From assembly GCA_024220505.1 (NCBI GenBank), contig JAKZZE010000009.1, forward strand, positions 568,001-632,000: 64,000 bases of DNA, given 5' to 3'. Position numbers and translations under genes: made by a program. Position 1 is the first letter of the stretch. Every line of letters begins with the position of its first letter. The stretch comes from Rhizopus arrhizus (taxonomy: Eukaryota > Mucoromycota > Mucoromycetes > Mucorales > Rhizopodaceae). This document shows, piece after piece, positions 57,208-64,000 of this stretch. The notes beneath the pieces are model-generated. The model was not told where the DNA came from and did no database searches. It saw only the letters and a program-made list of their open reading frames with translations.

Positions 57208-60168
57208 CTGCCAAGGTTTTCTTGTAGGAAATGAAATTGCTCATAAGCCTGTCTGTACTACTGAGGATCGATGCATCTTGTGTAAGAAACACGGTAAGCA
57301 TAACGACATTCAAGTTTTTACGCTAATTATTCTGTAAAAAAAAATAGCTTAATTATAACATGATGCAACGATAGCATCATTTTACATATATAAAAAAAAA
57401 GGGAAGCGTGTGAATCATGACAGAAGATTTTACATGTAAATATGGGGATGTTAACTATAATCCAAAACATTACGTCTAATTTACAAGACTATTTATTTAA
57501 TATTGTACTTTCTCAATTTGATCATTCATACGCGCAAGTTTTATCATTAAACACGCATAAAGACTTGTATAGGCAAATCCCTTTTCTGTATAGTTTGTTT
57601 GTTATTGCTGTGCGACACATGAAAGAAAGTATCATCTAATCCATCATTGTTATTCTTGCTATAATAGACTAGTGACTAAACCATGTCATTTTAGGATACC
57701 AAGTCAAGGAAAGATGCAACTTTCATAGGCTTCGTTTATCACAGGTAACACGATTTCCAAGTAGGCTAAAATATCCATTCGGACAAGATACAACGATACC
57801 GATTCAACAACTAATCAAACATTTTGCCGCGTTTGTTATAATGGCTATAGATCTATAGTGGACGCTATTGAATTCATGCAAATCTTAAAGAAATAATAAA
57901 GTATTGGGTATATTCTCGTTTTCAAAACAATGGACTACTCCTAGTGTATATATATTTATTTTGAAAGATCATCATAAACAGACATCCCCAGCACATATGC
58001 TTTGTTGATATCATATTCCGACTTGAAGCAAAATTCACATTCAAATTACAAAATTAGAGTAATGAATGCTTCACAAGATTTTTTACATTCTTTTCTCTAT
58101 TATTCAGCCATAACTAGCTCTACTCCTTTGACTTGGTACAACTTGTTTTAACGTAAAGATATAAACAGTCTGCTGCATGACTAGGGACGGATCTTCGTAT
58201 TAAATCCCATCTATCTTCAATCTACAGCTAAAAGCGCTAAAATGTCTCTGAAAGGATTGCATCGGATATTCACGAAAAGAATATGAATACTAGATGTAAT
58301 TATATTAAAGAATATACTTTCTCCAGCCTCCTCGAGCTTTACCGTCTTTTAACAACAAATCACCGTTGGACTTGACTTGCGTTGTGTCTCCGTAATAGGG
58401 GGCCTACTCTATACATATGCTCGTTATAGTCAGTGGTCCGCATCCTATTATTAACAGGGTTGTCTTCTTTCACAAAAATGTAGTGGTCTCTTACTAAAGT
58501 TTTCTATATTTCTATAATAGCATTCAGCCAAGCGAAATCTACAAGGTGAATCATTCGAGCTACATGTCGTACATGACTAAAAATGTAAGCAAATGCTCAA
58601 TGTGTGTGGCCTTTTTCATGATGCATGCCATCCACAGTCTCAAGGAATGATGAAAATTTCGCATACCTTGTTAAATCCCTTTTATAAATCGAAATAGCAT
58701 TGTTTTAATATTTAAAGGTTAGCTTTTTTTTTGGATAGAAAAAGAAAACAAGAACTAAAACAATAAATAATAAAGTAAAGATTCATAGCATAGAATATTA
58801 TCTAATTTTAAGCATGTTGTTTGACTTTTGTATATTTTAAAAAATAGCAAAACACACAAGACGTATATTATTTATTCTAATCAATCGTTGGTCTTTTTCA
58901 TTTAATTTTAAATATAAAAAAGAAAAAACAACAGCAAATTCCGAAGAATTACTGAGCTTTTATGAGTTAAACATTCTCATAAAAACAATGGACTAGAATA
59001 TGACTTCCTATCTACCACAAACCTTGTTTAGACAATGGGAAATAAGTTAACCAGTAGCAGAGTAGTCTAGAATTTTACTTCCATCTACAATAGGCCGTAC
59101 ATCAGATACATGATCTTAAAACAAGTATGCTTCAATTAACCCTCTTTTTATATTTTATTTAATCGGAATGTTAGACGTGCAACAACCAATTATATTGCAA
59201 AGTTTGAAGCATATACTATCAGCCGAACATGGAATAAGGCTATAGTTGCATCATTTATAGCCAAGAATGCTTGCCGTAATTCTTTGATTCCAAGAATATT
59301 TCATATGATATTCATAGGCATATCTAATACATTGGCTTTGTGTTGATTATAATTAAGATGATAGAAAGGAAATTGTGAAGAAACGTTTATCACGCATTCG
59401 TCGATATAACCATAGCATAGAGATTAAGAATGCACCCAAAGCAATTTATACTTGCATACCATTCAAGCATTAGCCCATGGTATTTTCTTAAATGCTTGGT
59501 ATCGCAATGCTTTTCTCTGATTTGATAGAAAGCGAAAACAGACGCGTCTCAAACATAGAATGAGGTTGGTCTTTTCGGCACATCCTTGTTCTTTGAGAAG
59601 TTTATGAAAAATAATCCATTTGTTTTTTCCGTTGAGCACTGCAGAAATATAGGAATGTTAAAGAATAATAAAAAAAGGCAAGTTTCATAGTAGCAAAGCA
59701 TGTTCGTTTGACAAACCAAGGTGAACAACGTGAACTAAAAAGTAATAGCTTAAAAGTTACACAAATAAAACAATTATAACGTATATTATCCCTTTTTTAA
59801 TAAAAACTGCCGCATACTTTCTCAAATGCTTACAAAATACATTAGATTACTTGTTATAACAAACTCTACTTTAGTCCTTGATTTTCAGCTGCAAACCTTG
59901 ATTTTCAAACATCAAAAAGCGGGGGTTGATTTTTTCAGATAGTCTCACCAAATGACAGGAGAAAGGAGGAAGAAGAGGAGGATAAAAGCTAGGAACAGTC
60001 TGGCATGACATGCATACTTTACCTACCACTTGTCATACAAAAAAAAAAAAAAAAAGCTTCACCTGCCACGAGATTGACAGCACCTGCTTGCAAAGCTTAT
60101 TGGGACTCAGCCGACGCATCTGGAAATAGACAACACTTTTATTTTTCTTCTTTTTTGCCTTTTTGAAA
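55604..60168. other. Large gene-poor region
   Basis: About 4.6 kb of AT-rich DNA with long T runs (56630-56660 and 57175-57207). Small open stretches near 57210-57300 (a Cys-containing frame, TEDRCILCKKHGKH) and near 58320-58420 look slightly protein-like, but no family is recognised. They may be decayed genes. I see no tRNA, array or transposon ends. Confidence 0.5.
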
Positions 60169-63005
60169 ATGACTTTATTTTCAAAATTCACAAAAGCCAA
60201 CAGCAGTGAAAAAACAATACACCCTTGGTCACAACGCAAGTTAAGTGGAAGCAGTGCTGCTCTACCAAGATTTGGACATGGAGCAGCCATGATTGACAAT
60301 CAGCACCTTCTTGTATTCGGCGGGTTTCATAAAGGCAGCATAAAAAAGAATTTGTTTTTGATAGATACAAGTAATGATTGCTGAACAGTGCTTTGTTATA
60401 TAAATGTTTCAAACAATTTATTTTAATAGACACCATGTCTGCCAGTACAATCCATGCATCGGGTGATATTCCTTCTCCAAGAGGCTCTACAGCTATTGTC
60501 TCGATCGATGGACTTATGCTGTGTAATGAAAAAGTCCTTGAACGACATATAACTAATGTGATGATTGTAGTGTTTGGTGGAGAACCCATCAATTCAGGAG
60601 AAGTTTGGGATCCTCAATTATACATTTTGCACACACGTAAATAGATCAGAACACCCATTGCTCTTAAACCTATAAAAGTCCCATTATTAACATTTAGATC
60701 CTATCTAATAGATTCAAATCAATGGTCAAAAATTAGAGTTAGTGGTAACCCACCTCGTGGTAGATCAGGACACACAATGTCAGCTCATAATGGCAGTATA
60801 TATGTTTGGGGTGGACATCATCAAGGCCAGTATTTGAATGATTTGTGTATGTTTAATATAAAGGAATGTGAGTAAAAAAAAAAAAAAAAAATAGAGCGTA
60901 AAAAATATGAAGCAAGTGTATTAATAGAACAATGAAAAAAAAAAACCTCAGCAAAAGCAGAATGGCAGCTTATTCCATATACCAACCAAGCCCCATCACC
61001 AAGAGCAGGACACATATCAGTCGCTTATGATAACAAGTTGTACATGTAATACATTCTTAATGTTGTAGTTATACAGATTAGCGCATACTCATTGTCTAAT
61101 TTAGTTTTGGCGGTGTTGATGGCAGCCATTTATATAACGATATCTGGTATTTTGATATCCTTACGCAAACTTGGAATCAAGTGAATGCAGTCGGCTATAT
61201 ACCAACGCCAAGGGAGAGCTGTGGAGCCGCTTTAGTAGACGATACTATATATATATTTGGAGGAAGAGGTATAAATGGCGTACCATTGGGCGATTTATAT
61301 GCATTTCGTATTAAAAGTAAGTTTAGAGAGAGAGAAAAAGGGGATAAAAAACAGATTTTAAATTGGATAAACATCTAGATCAAAGATGGTTTACTTTTCA
61401 AAACATGGGAGTGCCTCCCTCAGCTAGATATGGCGCATCATTAACTTCCAATCAAAGCAAAATTTATGTTTATGGGGGTGAATGCCTACATGGAAAAGCA
61501 GAAGATGGGCTATATGTACACATTTTAGATTGCTGTAAGTAAATTGACTTGATCATGCCATCCAACTGACCAATGGCCACCTTTAGCTAAAATAAAATAT
61601 CCCCCAGAAAACAGTACTCTTAAGAACGAGGAAAAAGATCAATTAGTGACCAAATTGAATCCATCAAAGACTACGTTGAACTATGTGAAAGATACCCAGC
61701 AAATGAATGCAATAAATAAATCAAATGTAACAGACTTGGTGCAATCTACCAAGTCAGAGGTAATCATGAATGCTCAAAATTACATAAGCCAAACTAAAAC
61801 ATGATTTTTTTTTACAGTATATCAAATTATCAAACCCGCCGTGTAACTTGGAAGAATATTCTGATAGAGCATTCTCCAAGACGTCTATAGAAACACAATC
61901 TGATACACATAAGCTGAGCCATATCAAAGGACGCGAGCCAATGTCAAGAACACCATCACCTCGTCCTCCTCGAGGAATACCAGCAGGCGTATCAAACAGA
62001 GTCTCTGCTCCGAATTCAGAAGAAAAAGGCAATTTGCTTAAAGAAATTCTAGTTCGTGACACAATCATTTCTGAGATGAAGAAAAAAGAACAGTGGTGGC
62101 GTACAGAGGTCTCCATTCTTCGACACACGTGCAGTCATTCAGAAGAAGCATTTTCAAATGAAGACAAAATTCAAGACGCAATGTTGTTTGAGTTTAAAAA
62201 GGACAAGGATGAAAATCGGTTGCTGTTAGAGCAACTCGTTCAAACAAAAGCCGAAGTCCGAAAAATCAAAAACAGTGTTTCTAAACAAATGGATTCCCTG
62301 ATGCATAATTTATCTAAGCCGGAGAATATTAGGGCTGCTGCACTTGAAGAAGCAGCCTATTATAAAGCAAGATACACAGCAATAAAATCAAGAGACAGAA
62401 TAGCCTTAAATCTGCTAGAAGCAGATCGAGTTGGATTATTGGAGCATAGGCTGAAAGAGGCATACACACAAAAAGAAAGCATCAATACTTTGTTAACACA
62501 AGTTCAAAGACGATCTCAAGAAGACCAAACAGCAAGGTTACTGGCCGAGGAGCGCGCGTCGGTTGCACAAAAGCAGTCTGAAGTAGCTCAGGAAGCTCAT
62601 CAAGCAGCGTTGGAAAAAACATCAAAGCTTTATGGTCAGCTATTGAAAACAGAAGCAAAATGTAGGGAAGACGCTATAAGAATTGCACATTTGTCAAGTA
62701 GCTTAGTAAATCAGCTTTCTTTAAAAGAAGATTGTTTGGATTTGTCTGAAATGCATATAAAAACAGTTCGTCTGGAGGCAACTAATATCAAGTACAGGAA
62801 TGAAGTAGCTGCTTTACTGAAGCAGTTGGAGGAATGCCAAGATGAACAAGAAAGCCTAAAATCTATGTTGGCTGAAAAAGAGCACGCCTATGCAGAATCA
62901 TTACTCGAGCTTGAAAAAACTCGCATTGAGCTAGACTTGGTGAGAAGGAGTACTACAAACAGAAGCACAGAAAATGGTATAGAAATAGCGACTAGCTCTA
63001 AATAA
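60169..63005 (+). CDS. Kelch-repeat and coiled-coil cell-polarity protein (Tea1/Kel1-like)
   Basis: Eight exons: 60169-60370, 60430-60636, 60712-60867, 60952-61045, 61105-61316, 61379-61534, 61587-61759, 61818-63005; all phases join to 795 aa. About six Kelch blades span residues 30-345; PRFGHGAAMIDNQHLLVFGG, GRSGHTMSAHNGSIYVWGGH, SPRAGHISVAYDNKLYIFGG, TPRESCGAALVDDTIYIFGG and SARYGASL...IYVYGG show the R-x-GH and GG pattern. A Pro/Ser linker with RTPSPRPPRGIP follows, then long coiled coils (about 470-780). Kelch plus coiled coil is the layout of fission-yeast Tea1 and budding-yeast Kel1, which mark cell ends and organise polarised growth. The fourth exon is only 94 nt. The C-terminus lacks a prenylation motif. 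Together with the RhoGAP gene, this gives the window two polarity genes. Confidence 0.88.
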
Positions 63006-64000
63006 AAGCAAAAAAAAAAAAGAAAAAGAAAAGAAAAGACAGAGATTTGTATATTTAAGCATTGTTTTGCTCTGTCGACTTTTTTTTAGTCTTTGCTTTT
63101 TGGGAATTATTTGTAAAGCTAAATTGTTCCAAGTCTACTTGACCTTTATTTTTTGTGTAAAATAAACACATAATTTAGATTAGATGTTTAAAAGCAAATT
63201 AAACCATCCAACTTTCTGCGCAATCTCAATTTTACCAAAGGAAAAATTTGCTTGCTTCCTGTTTCCACTTCAAATTGCAGATATTCAACTCTCTAGTCAA
63301 TCTAACGGATGAAATTTTTATTTAGACCGAGAGTTTCTCTAACCAAGTGCATCCCTTTAGAAATAAAATGAGTATTTCATTAAGTTCTCTTTTCTTGGAA
63401 GTTTCTTATCCTTTTACTAGGACGAATTGTTTCCTGAATGAAGGCAAGAAAATGGAAGGAAAAAGCTTTATGTTAAACGAGTACTATAATTTTACCTTTG
63501 AACTAAACGCACTGTATAAAAAAATCAAGAGTCCAAATAATTGAAAAGGTCTCTGACTTGGTGGAATATTAGGTGTTGAGTACTATTAATTTCCTATAAG
63601 CTTTGCTAATTTTGTCTTTGTTTACATGCTGCATATAAGGAAAACAAATCTGTTTATTTTGGCTGGATTTATTCAAATAAAAATTCTAAGCATTACAAAA
63701 AAGGATGCAATAAAACAAACTGATTTATCACTAGAACTTGGGATATATGGAAAGAGTAATTAAGAGTAAGGATTTCTGAAAATGATTCATGAATTCTTGT
63801 AGATCTATGCTCAGAGTGGTTTATTCATGCAGACACTAATAAAGATTTTCAATGCCTTTATGTATATAAAAGAATATTTTAATAATCAATAAAAAAAATG
63901 ACTTTTCTTCCTTCACTTTTCTTTCATTTTTTGCTTTTATTACTTTTTGTTTGACGTGTATTTTATACAATGCTTTCAACCAGAAGACTACAATCTTTTA
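63006..64000. other. Intergenic to window end
   Basis: AT-rich 3' flank of the Kelch gene. The ORF at 63347-63544 has no motif. Nothing else is supported. Confidence 0.5.

Noticed and set aside
1..64000. tRNA, rRNA, CRISPR arrays, bacterial operators
   Set aside because: None seen. The genes and introns are eukaryotic; a covariance-model scan would be needed to exclude a tRNA firmly.

Overview
The window looks like nuclear DNA of an early-diverging filamentous fungus, most likely Mucoromycota/Mucorales. The evidence is AT-rich DNA with long A/T homopolymers, many short GT-AG introns (mostly 41-75 nt), and a gene set of fungal type: Kch1 K+ transporter, HAL/SAT4-type kinase, Zn2Cys6 factor, QDE-1-type RNA-dependent RNA polymerase, Kelch/coiled-coil polarity protein and LIM proteins. 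The transposase and orphan-gene relics also look like Mucorales families. The genus cannot be fixed by eye. All gene models are hand-spliced; exon phases were checked and join in frame except where a break is stated.

Layout. 1-2491: two pieces of non-LTR (LINE) retrotransposon in head-to-head orientation; the poly-A of the second ends 21 bp before the start codon of a WDR55/Jip5 gene. 2513-15540: WDR55/JIP5 (+), LIM-LIM-C1-RhoGAP (-), a 3.2-kb empty stretch, an alpha/beta-hydrolase lipase (+), AMP deaminase (+) and a CENP-K kinetochore gene (-). 15740-16840: a broken TAF7 copy. 17336-23654: RNA-dependent RNA polymerase (-) and a multi-LIM protein (+) sharing a 404-bp divergent promoter. 23655-26778: intergenic with a Tc1/mariner relic. 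26779-39459: SANT-like Q-rich protein, a small TATA-driven gene, HAL-type kinase, RPL9, KCH1-like, SWIB protein with a GC-AG intron, fasciclin protein and a PPR protein. 39460-49400: an accessory zone of decayed orphan genes and transposases around one intact Crz1-like zinc-finger gene. It includes a pair of ~307-bp inverted repeats with A-tails (44430-44735 and 48996-49303). 50062-55603: a WRKY-GCM1-like protein, a Zn2Cys6 activator with a 7-nt microexon and a one-base frameshift, and two small unknown proteins. 55604-60168: gene-poor. 60169-63005: a Tea1/Kel1-like Kelch protein.

How the genes relate. There is no metabolic cluster; this is housekeeping and regulatory DNA interrupted by transposon debris. 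Signalling and polarity (RhoGAP, Kelch protein, LIM protein), ion and calcium response (Kch1-like, HAL-type kinase, Crz1-like factor with a calcineurin-docking-like motif) and genome maintenance (RNA silencing polymerase, CENP-K) recur, but this is inferred from families, not from operon-like organisation. Best leads: the WRKY-like fungal factor, the 7-nt microexon plus frameshift in the Zn2Cys6 gene, the TAF7 pseudogene, the inverted A-tailed repeat pair, and the LINE insertion just upstream of JIP5.
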